The notes: generated from the sequence alone by a model not told the origin. A stretch of 12,960 bases of DNA from Gammaproteobacteria bacterium (GCA_030632175.1 DAOVVG010000047.1:1-12960); one strand, 5' to 3'; positions 1 to 6,309 are shown, counted from the first letter of the stretch. Numbers and translations are program-made.

Positions 1-114
1 CAGAAACACCTGCAATATCTAACGCTGCAGGAGCGCATCTCGTCCGCGATTCCGGTGGTGAATTCAATCGCGCACAAGGTGCGCTCCTACACCCCGAAGA
101 GACCTCTGTGGTAA
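1..114 (+). CDS. Possible 3' end of an upstream gene, tail encoded by the REP array
   Basis: Reading frame 1 is open from the first base of the window to a TAA at 112-114 and encodes 37 residues. No start codon is visible, so this may be the C-terminus of a gene lying to the left or simply an open frame. Its last 22 residues (about IPVVNSIAHKVRSYT to the final RPLW) come from the repeat array. They match the repeat-encoded tail of the sugar dehydrogenase ending at 2380, in the same frame, which makes a real gene end somewhat more likely. The first 15 residues resemble nothing I recognise. Confidence 0.25.
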   Translation, partial: QKHLQYLTLQERISSAIPVVNSIAHKVRSYTPKRPLW

Positions 115-186
115 CCGATACTGAAGCACTAAAAGAATCCGTAGGAGCGGACCTTGTCCGCGATGCCGGCGCTGAATTCATCCACG
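27..186. repeat. REP/BIME array copy A (114-bp period)
   Basis: Three 24-bp REP cores are present. A forward core lies at 27-50, an inverted core at 67-90 and a forward core at 141-164. The forward pattern is GTAGGAGCG, then a 3-bp stem part, CTY, its complement, and CGCGAT. The pair 27-50/67-90 flanks a 16-bp spacer (TCCGGTGGTGAATTCA), and a 50-bp linker (91-140) leads to the next forward core, so forward cores repeat every 114 bp. Stems are perfect at 67-90 (GCGCAC/GTGCGC) and 141-164 (GCGGAC/GTCCGC) and degraded at 27-50. The array ends with AATTCATCCACG (175-186), as copy B does. The REP assignment rests on the resemblance to Pseudomonas-type elements. No RAYT transposase is in the window. 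Confidence 0.85.
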
Positions 187-987
187 ACCGCTATTCGCTA
201 CCCCTACACCCAGGTACTCGCACCATGCCGTAAACAGCGACTCATCAACCGCTGCCACCGAGGACCGCGACATCAGTTCATGGGTAAACACTGGCTCACC
301 CTCCAGGGTTGAGGCGAAACCACCAGCGGAGAGAAAAATATAATTGCCGGCGGCGTAATCCCATATATTCGAACGTCCGTGTAAATAGACATGACTGCGG
401 CCAACCGCCAACCAGCACCAATCCAGTGCCACCGACCCAAAACTGCGCTGCGAGGCATACGGAATATCAGAAACCAGCCACACCGCCAGTGACGGCTGCA
501 GCCGTTTGAAATCAACCAGTGCCGTGGCCTGTTTAAGAAACAGCCCCGACTCAACCGTTGAAAGTGGCTGGCCGTTCAGTGTTGCTCCCTGCACCGGGTC
601 AGCAGCAAAACATTCGTCACGAACCGGGTCATAGACCAGACCCAGCACGACCTCGCCCTGCAGCAACAAGGCCAGTGACACGCAAAAATACGGAATACCG
701 GCGGCAAAGTTACTGGTGCCGTCCAACGGATCCAGACACCACACCGGCTTGCCGGTCTGCAACAACTGTTTTTGCTCGGCAGCCTCCATTTCCTCACCGA
801 GGAACACCGTATCCGGAAACCGCTGTTGCAATTGCCTCGCCACCCGCTCCTGCATAGCCAGATCGGCCTCTGTCAGCACACTGCCATCTACCTTGTGCTG
901 CCGCGCAACACGGGCAAAACGCGGCAACAGTTCCTCCCTTGCCGCTGGCAACACGATATCCTGCAAATCTTTCATGGAATACGACAT
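178..987 (-). CDS. Inositol monophosphatase family phosphatase
   Basis: This is a Mg2+-dependent cytoplasmic phosphomonoesterase of the IMPase/CysQ/HisN/FBPase superfamily; the substrate cannot be told from sequence. From the ATG at 987 it has 269 residues, normal for the family. The metal-site motifs appear in order: GEE (about residues 64-66), WCLDPLDGTSNF (about 83-94) and WDYAAGNYI (about 208-216), corresponding to the canonical GEE, DPxDGTxNF and WDxAAG. I prefer the start at 987 because AGGTG lies just upstream of it, and because a TATAAT box covers the ATG at 1020, so the transcript should begin after that codon; the ATG at 975 is another option. The gene diverges from the sugar dehydrogenase. 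Its last two codons and TGA stop (178-186) lie in the terminal motif of REP array A. Confidence 0.88.
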   Translation of the reverse strand: MSYSMKDLQDIVLPAAREELLPRFARVARQHKVDGSVLTEADLAMQERVARQLQQRFPDTVFLGEEMEAAEQKQLLQTGKPVWCLDPLDGTSNFAAGIPYFCVSLALLLQGEVVLGLVYDPVRDECFAADPVQGATLNGQPLSTVESGLFLKQATALVDFKRLQPSLAVWLVSDIPYASQRSFGSVALDWCWLAVGRSHVYLHGRSNIWDYAAGNYIFLSAGGFASTLEGEPVFTHELMSRSSVAAVDESLFTAWCEYLGVGVANSGRG

Positions 988-1018
988 GGTCGCTACACCT
1001 GCACGGCTAAAGACACTC

Positions 1019-1048
1019 ATTATACCCGCCAGTTTGCGCTACTCTTAA
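1019..1048 (-). promoter_or_regulatory. Candidate sigma70 promoter of the IMPase-family gene
   Basis: On the minus strand a perfect TATAAT (1024-1019) follows TTAAGA (1048-1043, 4 of 6 to consensus) with an 18-bp spacer. The predicted transcript start is near 1012, giving a leader of about 25 nt before the ATG at 987. The -10 box overlaps the ATG at 1020, which argues against that codon as the start. Confidence 0.5.
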
Positions 1049-1051
1049 CCC

Positions 1052-2380
1052 ATGCGCCTGTTTCTGCCACTATTGCTTGCAACACTTTGCCAACCTGCCC
1101 TGGCCGACACCGCTGCAACGCCGCATTACGTGGACCAGAATCTGACCGTCTCCGGTGATACCTGGACACTGACTGTGCCAGCCGGCACGCAACTGGAATT
1201 GCTCACCGACAGGCTGGACAAACCGCGAATGATGGAATTCCTGCCCAATGGAGACCTCCTTGTCGGCTCACGCGCCGGCAAGGTGTATCGGCTGCAACCA
1301 CCGTATACCCGGGCCTCGATACTGGTAGAACTGGAAGATTACCCGCACAGTCTCGCCTACCGGACCGGTGAATTACTGATTGCACAGACTGACGGCCTGT
1401 ACCGTACCCCCTTTCAACCTGGCCAGACACACATCGAATGGGATGCCATCGAGTTGCTGGCTGCACTGCCCGGTGGCGGCGGTCACAGCAGCCGCACCGT
1501 ATTGATTGGCCCGGACCAGCGGGTTTATCTGTCACTCGGCATCAGTGGCAACTGTTCTGACGAGTACCTGGACAACAACTATCCCTTTGAAGATCGTCGG
1601 GGTGGCGTACTGGTTCTCGATGAAAGCACACCAGAACCACGCTGGCAGACCTTTGCATCCGGACTGCGCAACCCGGTGGGTTTTGACTGGCACCCGCAGA
1701 CAAACGACCTGTATGCCTCCAACAATGGCCCCGACCACCTTGGCTATGATCAGCCACCCGAGTATTTTTCAAAACTCACTGCCGGATCATTCCATGGCAT
1801 GCCCTGGTTCCAGTATGACGGCCAGACAATGCTCCGTGATGCATGTATCGACAAAGCACCACCACGGCCGCGCAAAGAGATCACAAAACCTGCCGCCACC
1901 TTTCCCGCACGCAATGCACCCATGGGCGTGGCCTTCGTAGCATCGACAGCACTGGATGAACGTTTTCGGCACAACGCCATTGTTGCGCTGAAGGGATCCT
2001 GGGGAACACAACCCTCGGGTAGCATGTTCGGCAACAAGTCCACACGCAGGCCACCCGCCCTCCAGATGGTACGATTCGACAACGGCAGAACCATGGACGT
2101 CGTTGATGTCGTCAGTGGTTTTCAGCGGGCGAATGGCGAACGCCTGGCACGACCGGTCGGTGTCATCATCGGACCGGATGGTGCGTTGTATTTCACAAGC
2201 GATACGCATACAGAAGGATTGTTTCGGCTACGGGTGGTTAAAAAGACGACACCCTTGAGCTTGCAGAACATTCCTGCACAAATAGAAACACCCATGATTC
2301 CGGTGGTGAATTCAATCGCGCACGAGATGCGCTCCTACACCCAGGAGAGACACCTGTGGCAACCGATACTGAAGCACTAA
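1052..2380 (+). CDS. Exported PQQ-type sugar (sorbosone-like) dehydrogenase, beta-propeller
   Basis: This 442-residue protein starts with a cleavable signal peptide (MRLFLPLLLATLCQPALA), so it is probably periplasmic. The body matches the glucose/sorbosone dehydrogenase six-bladed propeller family, whose members oxidise sugars or aldehydes with pyrroloquinoline quinone. The recognisable blocks are RMMEFLPNGDLLVG, GGGGHSSRTVLIGPDQRVYLS, a FASGLRNPVGFDWHP block with SNNGPDHLG, NAPMGVAFV followed by IVALKGSW, and RPVGVIIGPDGALYFTSD. The substrate is unknown, and no PQQ synthesis gene is in the window. The natural fold should end near residue 395 (GLFRLRVV). Residues 416-442 are encoded by the REP array, including the stop TAA at 2378-2380. 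No clear Shine-Dalgarno precedes the ATG. Confidence 0.85.
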   Translation: MRLFLPLLLATLCQPALADTAATPHYVDQNLTVSGDTWTLTVPAGTQLELLTDRLDKPRMMEFLPNGDLLVGSRAGKVYRLQPPYTRASILVELEDYPHSLAYRTGELLIAQTDGLYRTPFQPGQTHIEWDAIELLAALPGGGGHSSRTVLIGPDQRVYLSLGISGNCSDEYLDNNYPFEDRRGGVLVLDESTPEPRWQTFASGLRNPVGFDWHPQTNDLYASNNGPDHLGYDQPPEYFSKLTAGSFHGMPWFQYDGQTMLRDACIDKAPPRPRKEITKPAATFPARNAPMGVAFVASTALDERFRHNAIVALKGSWGTQPSGSMFGNKSTRRPPALQMVRFDNGRTMDVVDVVSGFQRANGERLARPVGVIIGPDGALYFTSDTHTEGLFRLRVVKKTTPLSLQNIPAQIETPMIPVVNSIAHEMRSYTQERHLWQPILKH

Positions 2381-2548
2381 AAAAATCCGTAGGAGCGGAT
2401 CTCATCCGCGATTCCGGTGGTGAATTCAATCGCGCACAAGGTGCGCTCCTGCACCCCGAAGAAACATCTGTGGTAACCGATACAGAAGCATTAAAAGAAT
2501 CCGTAGGAGCGGACCTCGTCCGCGATTCCGGCGGTCAATTCATCCACG
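2296..2548. repeat. REP/BIME array copy B (114-bp period)
   Basis: This is a longer relative of copy A with four REP cores: inverted 2315-2338, forward 2389-2412, inverted 2429-2452 and forward 2503-2526. Equivalent cores are exactly 114 bp apart, and it ends with the same AATTCATCCACG (2537-2548). Stems are GCGGAT/ATCCGC at 2389-2412, GCGGAC/GTCCGC at 2503-2526 and GCGCAC/GTGCGC at 2429-2452; the core at 2315-2338 has one mismatch. Compared with copy A the leading forward core is missing, but AGAAACACC precedes both copies (2-10 and 2284-2292). The left third codes for the C-terminus of the sugar dehydrogenase. The array fills the gap up to the promoter of the next gene and may act as a transcriptional barrier, as REPs often do. 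Confidence 0.88.
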
Positions 2549-2573
2549 CATATTTATCCGAAGTAGCCACCCG

Positions 2574-2582
2574 TGGTATAAC
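2574..2582 (+). promoter_or_regulatory. Extended -10 promoter, possibly giving a leaderless mRNA
   Basis: TGGTATAAC is an extended -10 (TGnTATAAC, with the hexamer at 2577-2582). The -35 position (TTATCC, 2554-2559) is poor, as is usual for extended -10 promoters. The expected start point falls at about 2589, which is the A of the ATG, and no Shine-Dalgarno is visible. Confidence 0.4.
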
Positions 2583-2588
2583 ATCGAC

Positions 2589-3587
2589 ATGCATGCCATC
2601 CATATGACCGCCATGGGGCCCGCCGACGAAGTATTGCAAGACGTCGACATTCCTGAACCTCGAATCAGCAGCCCCACTGAAATCAAGGTGCAGCTCAAGG
2701 CTGCCGGCGTAAACCCTATCGACACCAAGCTGCGCAGTCGCGGTGTATTATTTCCCGACGCCCTGCCGGCAATCCTTGGCTGCGACGGTGCCGGTACAGT
2801 AATAGAAACAGGTACCGGTGTGACGCGTTTCCAGAGCGGCGATAACGTCTGGTTCTGTCATGGCGGACTGGGTGGCGCGCCTGGTAACTACGCGGCAATG
2901 ACGGTACTGGAAGAATCTGAAGCCGAACCCATGCCGGCAACACTGGGGTTTGAGGAAGCCGCCGCGCTGCCGCTGGTGCTGATCACCGCCTGGGAGTCGC
3001 TGTTCGACCGGGCCGGGCTGAACGCCGGACAGACAGTGCTGATCCACGCAGGCGCCGGTGGCGTAGGACATGTGGCCATTCAGCTGGCAAAATCAATTGG
3101 TGCACAGGTGGCGACCACAGTAAGCACACAGGAAAAGGCCGATCTGGTCCGGCAACTGGGTGCCGACTTTGTTGTTCTCTACCAGGACAATGACCTCGTT
3201 GATGCCATTATGGACTGGACCCATGGCCGCGGTGTGGATGTGGTACTGGATACTGTCGGCGGCGACACCTTTCGTCGCAGCCTGGATGCCGCATGTGTTT
3301 ACGGCCACGTGGTCACACTACTGGATCCGGGCAAGGATGTTGACTGGAAGAATTCCCGTAACAAGAACCTCGGGATCAGCTTTACCCTCATGCTGACACC
3401 CATGCTGCAGGATTTACCGGAAGCACGCGCGCACCAGGGAGAAATTCTGAGGCGTTGTGCAGAACTGATCAGTACTGGAAAGCTTAAACCACTGGTATCA
3501 ACGACACTGCCACTGTCTCAGGCAGCCCGGGCACACCGGCTTGTTGAAGCCGGACATGTTCAGGGGAAGGTTGTTCTAAGCATGTAA
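2589..3587 (+). CDS. Zinc-free MDR-family NADPH:quinone oxidoreductase-like enzyme
   Basis: This 332-residue medium-chain dehydrogenase/reductase is of the quinone oxidoreductase (zeta-crystallin) type and is expected to be a soluble NADPH-dependent reductase. The N-terminal GroES-like domain includes AAGVNPIDTKLR and LGCDGAGTV. The nucleotide-binding domain has the AGAGGVGHVAIQLAKSIGA glycine motif near residues 156-174 and GVDVVLDTVGG near 216-226. The C-terminus LVEAGHVQGKVVLSM is typical of the family. The cysteine and histidine ligands of zinc alcohol dehydrogenases are absent. The start at MHAIHMTAMGP aligns with the usual MKAI... beginning; ATGs at 2604 and 2613 are alternatives with no better ribosome-binding site. 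The gene stands alone between REP array B and a convergent gene. The physiological substrate is unknown. Confidence 0.85.
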   Translation: MHAIHMTAMGPADEVLQDVDIPEPRISSPTEIKVQLKAAGVNPIDTKLRSRGVLFPDALPAILGCDGAGTVIETGTGVTRFQSGDNVWFCHGGLGGAPGNYAAMTVLEESEAEPMPATLGFEEAAALPLVLITAWESLFDRAGLNAGQTVLIHAGAGGVGHVAIQLAKSIGAQVATTVSTQEKADLVRQLGADFVVLYQDNDLVDAIMDWTHGRGVDVVLDTVGGDTFRRSLDAACVYGHVVTLLDPGKDVDWKNSRNKNLGISFTLMLTPMLQDLPEARAHQGEILRRCAELISTGKLKPLVSTTLPLSQAARAHRLVEAGHVQGKVVLSM

Positions 3588-3602
3588 TGCGGCCATGCCG
3601 CA
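3588..3602. terminator. Small hairpin between convergent genes
   Basis: TGCGGC-CAT-GCCGCA forms a perfect 6-bp stem immediately after the TAA at 3585-3587 and just before the stop codon of the convergent gene at 3606. It has no T-run on either strand, so it would be at best a weak or factor-dependent bidirectional terminator. Confidence 0.3.
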
Positions 3603-3605
3603 GGC

Positions 3606-4088
3606 TTACTGTTGCTGTCGTTGCTCGAGTGCTTCGGCCAGCTCGTTTAACTCACTGGCGAGCTCCTGAAAACAGTCATACTCACGCAGCCTCACCCGGT
3701 TACCGTAAAACCCCTCTTTCAGAGCCTTGATATGACGCATGACAGGCAGCATAGGCCCGATCATACGGTGGGTATATACCGTCGCCACCACGACCACCAG
3801 CACCGTGTAAACCGCCAGCAACAGCATCGACAATGATTTGAAATCGTGAATCTGCTGGGTAACAACCGCCTGTATGTACTCCGATTGCGTGGTATTACCG
3901 ACCAGCGTGACATAGGTCTGCTCAAAGTACAGCTTGCCGAACAGTACGGTAATAAACACGAAGCCCAGTGACAGGAACAGGACATAGAAGGCCAGCTTCA
4001 GCTGCAAGCCCGGCTTTAGCAGGAAATTCCTTGCCTTGCGATTCTCGTTAAAGCCCAGACGCTTGAGGATGGATTCTTCTTTATTCAT
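3606..4088 (-). CDS. Small inner-membrane protein with a HAMP-like domain and no output domain
   Basis: The 160-residue product has a charged N-terminus (1-30), a first membrane helix near 31-53, a short periplasmic loop (about 54-85), a second helix near 86-107, and a C-terminal HAMP-like coiled region (HRMIGPMLPVMRHIKAL to ALEQRQQ, about 107-158). That is the sensor half of a chemoreceptor or histidine kinase, but the protein stops after HAMP, with no kinase, methyl-accepting or cyclase domain. The start is supported by GGAGG about 10 nt upstream. The N-terminal 30 residues are basic and cytoplasmic by the positive-inside rule. The partner is unknown; no two-component gene lies nearby. An 8-bp inverted repeat flanks the promoter/leader region. 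Confidence 0.75.
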   Translation of the reverse strand: MNKEESILKRLGFNENRKARNFLLKPGLQLKLAFYVLFLSLGFVFITVLFGKLYFEQTYVTLVGNTTQSEYIQAVVTQQIHDFKSLSMLLLAVYTVLVVVVATVYTHRMIGPMLPVMRHIKALKEGFYGNRVRLREYDCFQELASELNELAEALEQRQQQ

Positions 4089-4146
4089 AGCTGCGAAACC
4101 TCCGGAAAGACCGGCTATATAAAGGTGTATAGAATGTATCGCAGCT
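4089..4146 (-). promoter_or_regulatory. 8-bp inverted repeat flanking the leader of the HAMP gene
   Basis: AGCTGCGA (4089-4096) and TCGCAGCT (4139-4146) are perfect complements 42 bp apart, the first directly abutting the start codon. Between them lie TATACA and TATATA boxes, the GGAGG ribosome-binding site and a smaller CCGG-TCTTT-CCGG hairpin. If transcription begins upstream of 4146 this is a leader stem that encloses the ribosome-binding site; if it begins at the TATATA box the arms flank the promoter as operator half-sites. No good -35 box was found. Confidence 0.35.
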
Positions 4147-4215
4147 TTCCAGAATAGCTTTAGGGCTTTTCACCAAATAGCATGCAGTTTTCCTGAGGTC
4201 TCTGTTGATTTATCT

Positions 4216-4425
4216 CTACTGGTCCAGCCGAATCAGCTCTACACGGCGATTTTTCGCCCTGCCGGCAGCCCGTTGCATTTCTTTCAGCCGGCCGTTCCTC
4301 ACCGTAGCCATGCGCACCCGGCATACCGGAATTAATGCCTTTTGAGATGAGATAGACGCGTATGGCTTCAGATCGAGGTTATACGCATCATAATCGCTGG
4401 AATTCGCATGGAGAGCGTGAGGCTG
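4216..4425 (-). pseudogene. Remnant of an OmpA-like peptidoglycan-binding domain gene
   Basis: On the minus strand this stretch codes for the end of an OmpA/Pal C-terminal domain in broken frames. One frame gives NSSDYDAYNLDL (about 4411-4370). The next gives RVYLISKGINSG then HGYGEERPAERNAT. A return to the first frame gives AAGRAKNRRVELIRLDQ and TAG at 4216-4218. Intact family members run NLDLSERRA...YLISKG...HGYGE.RP...NAT..GRAKNRRVEL. A deletion of roughly 15 nt therefore removed the SERRA motif, and a second shift follows NAT. Nothing upstream of about 4425 matches the family, so the 5' part is lost. The adjacent DsbB-like stop at 4434 marks the edge. Confidence 0.8.
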
Positions 4426-4433
4426 CCTGGTAG

Positions 4434-4949
4434 CTATTCATTACTTGCAGTCAGCACAGAGGCAAGGGTCATCGCCAGACTGACCAGCACGAAAACTACC
4501 GAGAACACGATCAAAGCCTCGGCCATGGTGATACCGAACAGCAATTCCGGTGTGTAGCCACACGATGTCTGTACCTTGAACACTGCCGGAAACCAGCTAT
4601 CCAGAGCCAGCCAACCGGGCAGCCCGAGATCCATACCGCAATCGCCAAAAGTAAAACCGCGCTCCGTCCCCAACAGCTGGTACGAACGCTCCAGCAGCAC
4701 AGCCGCTACCAGCACCGTGAGCAGATGCGCCAGCGCATTCAGCCATTTAAAACGGCGCAGGAACACTGCCACCAGCGCAACCACTATCAGCACCAACATC
4801 AACAGGCGCACATGTATACACAAGACACAGGGCATATCATCGAGCACGTGCTGGTAATAAAGCGCAACACACTCGGATGCAAGACCAAGCAACACCAGCG
4901 CCAGCCAGTACCAGGCACTTTTTCCGATTATCGCCAGCTTTCCGAGCAT
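4434..4949 (-). CDS. dsbB: DsbB-like disulfide bond formation membrane protein
   Basis: DsbB reoxidises the periplasmic oxidase DsbA and passes electrons to membrane quinone. From the ATG at 4949 the product is 171 residues (E. coli DsbB is 176) with four hydrophobic segments. The first redox pair is PCVLC (C41, C44). The second-loop pair is GDCGMD (C104) and TSCGYT (C130), and R48 follows the first pair. These positions coincide with E. coli C41, C44, C104, C130 and R48, which supports this start over the in-frame GTG at 4955. GGGG lies about 10 nt upstream. A TATAGT box (4997-4992) with a weak -35 may be its promoter. No dsbA is in the window. The substrate oxidase could be a general or a dedicated one. 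Confidence 0.88.
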   Translation of the reverse strand: MLGKLAIIGKSAWYWLALVLLGLASECVALYYQHVLDDMPCVLCIHVRLLMLVLIVVALVAVFLRRFKWLNALAHLLTVLVAAVLLERSYQLLGTERGFTFGDCGMDLGLPGWLALDSWFPAVFKVQTSCGYTPELLFGITMAEALIVFSVVFVLVSLAMTLASVLTASNE

Positions 4950-5072
4950 ATCCACACCCCGCGCATAAATCCGTAACCAGTCATGCTACACACTATAGAA
5001 TAACCCCTGCCCACAAATCCAGCAGCTGGCAATGCAATGCCCGGTGCAAAAAGATCAAGGTCGTATGCAGCA

Positions 5073-5762
5073 CTATGCCCTGCGCAGAAAGGCAAACCAG
5101 CGTGCCAGATTCAGCAGACTGGCCAGTGAGCCGGCTACATAGGTCAATGCCGCTGCGCGCAGTACACGACGCACGGCTTTTTCATCAGCGGCTTCTACAT
5201 AGCCGCCCTGCCTGAGAATAGGCAATGCCTTGCCAAAACTGGCATCAATCTCTACCGGCAGCGTCACCAGGTGAACCAGCGTTGCACTACCCATGCTCGC
5301 CAAACCGATAACCGCCATCACCAGCCCTGCAGCCGGCGCCCGCGTGATGGCCACGACAACCGGCAACAGGAACATGGCGCCCGCACCCAGCTGTTGGGTG
5401 GTGATTGCCAGCTTAACCAGCCGGGTGCGCAGCGCAAGCATCTTTTCATTGCGATGATGTTGTATCGCATGACCCACTTCATGCGCAGCCACTGCAATCG
5501 CAGTCAGCGAGTTATTGTTGTAATTATCTGCTCCCAGGCTGACCACGCGGCGCTCGGGATCATAGTGATCAGTGCCCTTGTTGCCCTCCTCCACCTGGAT
5601 ATCCTGCATCCCGAACTTGTCCAGCAGATGACGGGCAAGCTCCCCGCCATTCCCGGGGATGTGGGGTAACACTTCACCGTAGCGGCGAAAGGTGTGCGTT
5701 GCCCACCATTGCGGACCCAACACCAGCAGCAACAGGAGGACCAGGACGATTGCAATAATCAT
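5073..5762 (-). CDS. YugP-type membrane zinc metallopeptidase
   Basis: The 229-residue protein resembles the YugP family (Zn_peptidase_2). Residues 1-16 are a membrane anchor, HEVGHAIQHH (H94, E95, H98) is the gluzincin HExxH metal motif, and two or three hydrophobic helices follow (about 120-170). The third zinc ligand is probably the glutamate in LPVEIDASFGKAL, as in the family. The active site is expected to be membrane-associated; the natural substrates are unknown. The gene starts inside the end of the yjbQ remnant (ATGA at 5759-5762), so its translation was probably coupled to that gene. The 117-bp gap to the next gene downstream contains only a candidate promoter. Confidence 0.87.
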   Translation of the reverse strand: MIIAIVLVLLLLLVLGPQWWATHTFRRYGEVLPHIPGNGGELARHLLDKFGMQDIQVEEGNKGTDHYDPERRVVSLGADNYNNNSLTAIAVAAHEVGHAIQHHRNEKMLALRTRLVKLAITTQQLGAGAMFLLPVVVAITRAPAAGLVMAVIGLASMGSATLVHLVTLPVEIDASFGKALPILRQGGYVEAADEKAVRRVLRAAALTYVAGSLASLLNLARWFAFLRRA

Positions 5763-6237
5763 GTGCTTGTCAGATTTTCCGGGCGCAACGGGCAGACATT
5801 CAGGGCAGTATGAATATCCGCACCCTGATCACTACCCCCGCAGATCTGCACCTCCACCTTGCGTGAACGCGGCCCGTCCAGCTCAAACAGCATCACTGAC
5901 TGATATTGCCCCGGCACCAGTTCACCCAAGCACAGCGGGATGACCTCTGGGCTTCCCGGCAACAGAGCCACCAGATGAGAATGTGCATTCTCCGGTTCGT
6001 CCGGAGGACAATCACGCAGGTGAATATCATTATACCGGTAGCTGTCAGCCGGCGGGATCAGGCGCATAAAAAAAGTCCTGATATCCCCAGTGCCGTTATC
6101 GTATGTTGCGAGGTAACCGTCACAAACCCATTCCCAATCCCCGCATCGGTAACGGCACGGCGTATATCCGCTGAAATGTCGTGCGCTGCAAAACCCTCAC
6201 CTGTGTTGAGTGCAATCGTGGCGTGTTTTATCTTCAT
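5759..6237 (-). pseudogene. yjbQ: Frameshifted yjbQ (UPF0047, secondary thiamine-phosphate synthase family)
   Basis: Two frames together make one YjbQ protein. The first half starts at the ATG at 6237 (MKIKHATIALNTGEGF) and runs to VTVTSQHTITA. The frame then changes and continues with DIRTFFMRLIPPADSYR, IHLRDCPPDEPENAHSHL and QYQSVMLFELDGPRSRKV. In intact relatives about ten residues (an INE-containing stretch) lie between HTTTAV and the DxRxF block. Here they are missing, and the shift requires a loss of 3n+1 nt. Frame one ends at a TGA (about 6058-6060). The conserved VDGxL...LG is also altered (CLGELVPG). YjbQ proteins show weak thiamine-phosphate synthase activity; their real role is uncertain. 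An in-frame GTG lies at 6252. The last four bases overlap the yugP-type gene. Confidence 0.85.
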
Positions 6238-6267
6238 CAGGAATGTTTCCACAAGACTGGAATGACG

Positions 6268-6273
6268 ATTCTA
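6268..6273 (-). promoter_or_regulatory. Candidate -10 box for the yjbQ-yugP unit
   Basis: TAGAAT (5 of 6 to consensus, minus strand 6273-6268) lies 30 bp upstream of the yjbQ ATG. No convincing -35 hexamer is present at 16-18 bp, so this is tentative. Confidence 0.25.
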
Positions 6274-6309
6274 TCGTAATCATCACAAACAGGGGTATCA
6301 CGGTCAGAC

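Noticed and set aside
27..186. CRISPR-like alternation of repeats and spacers
   Set aside because: The intervals between cores are themselves conserved between arrays and the cores alternate in orientation, which fits REP/BIME and not CRISPR.
178..2300. Composite transposon bounded by the two repeat arrays
   Set aside because: The arrays are in the same orientation and related, but there is no transposase, no terminal inverted repeats and no target duplication. Independent insertion of REP units explains them.
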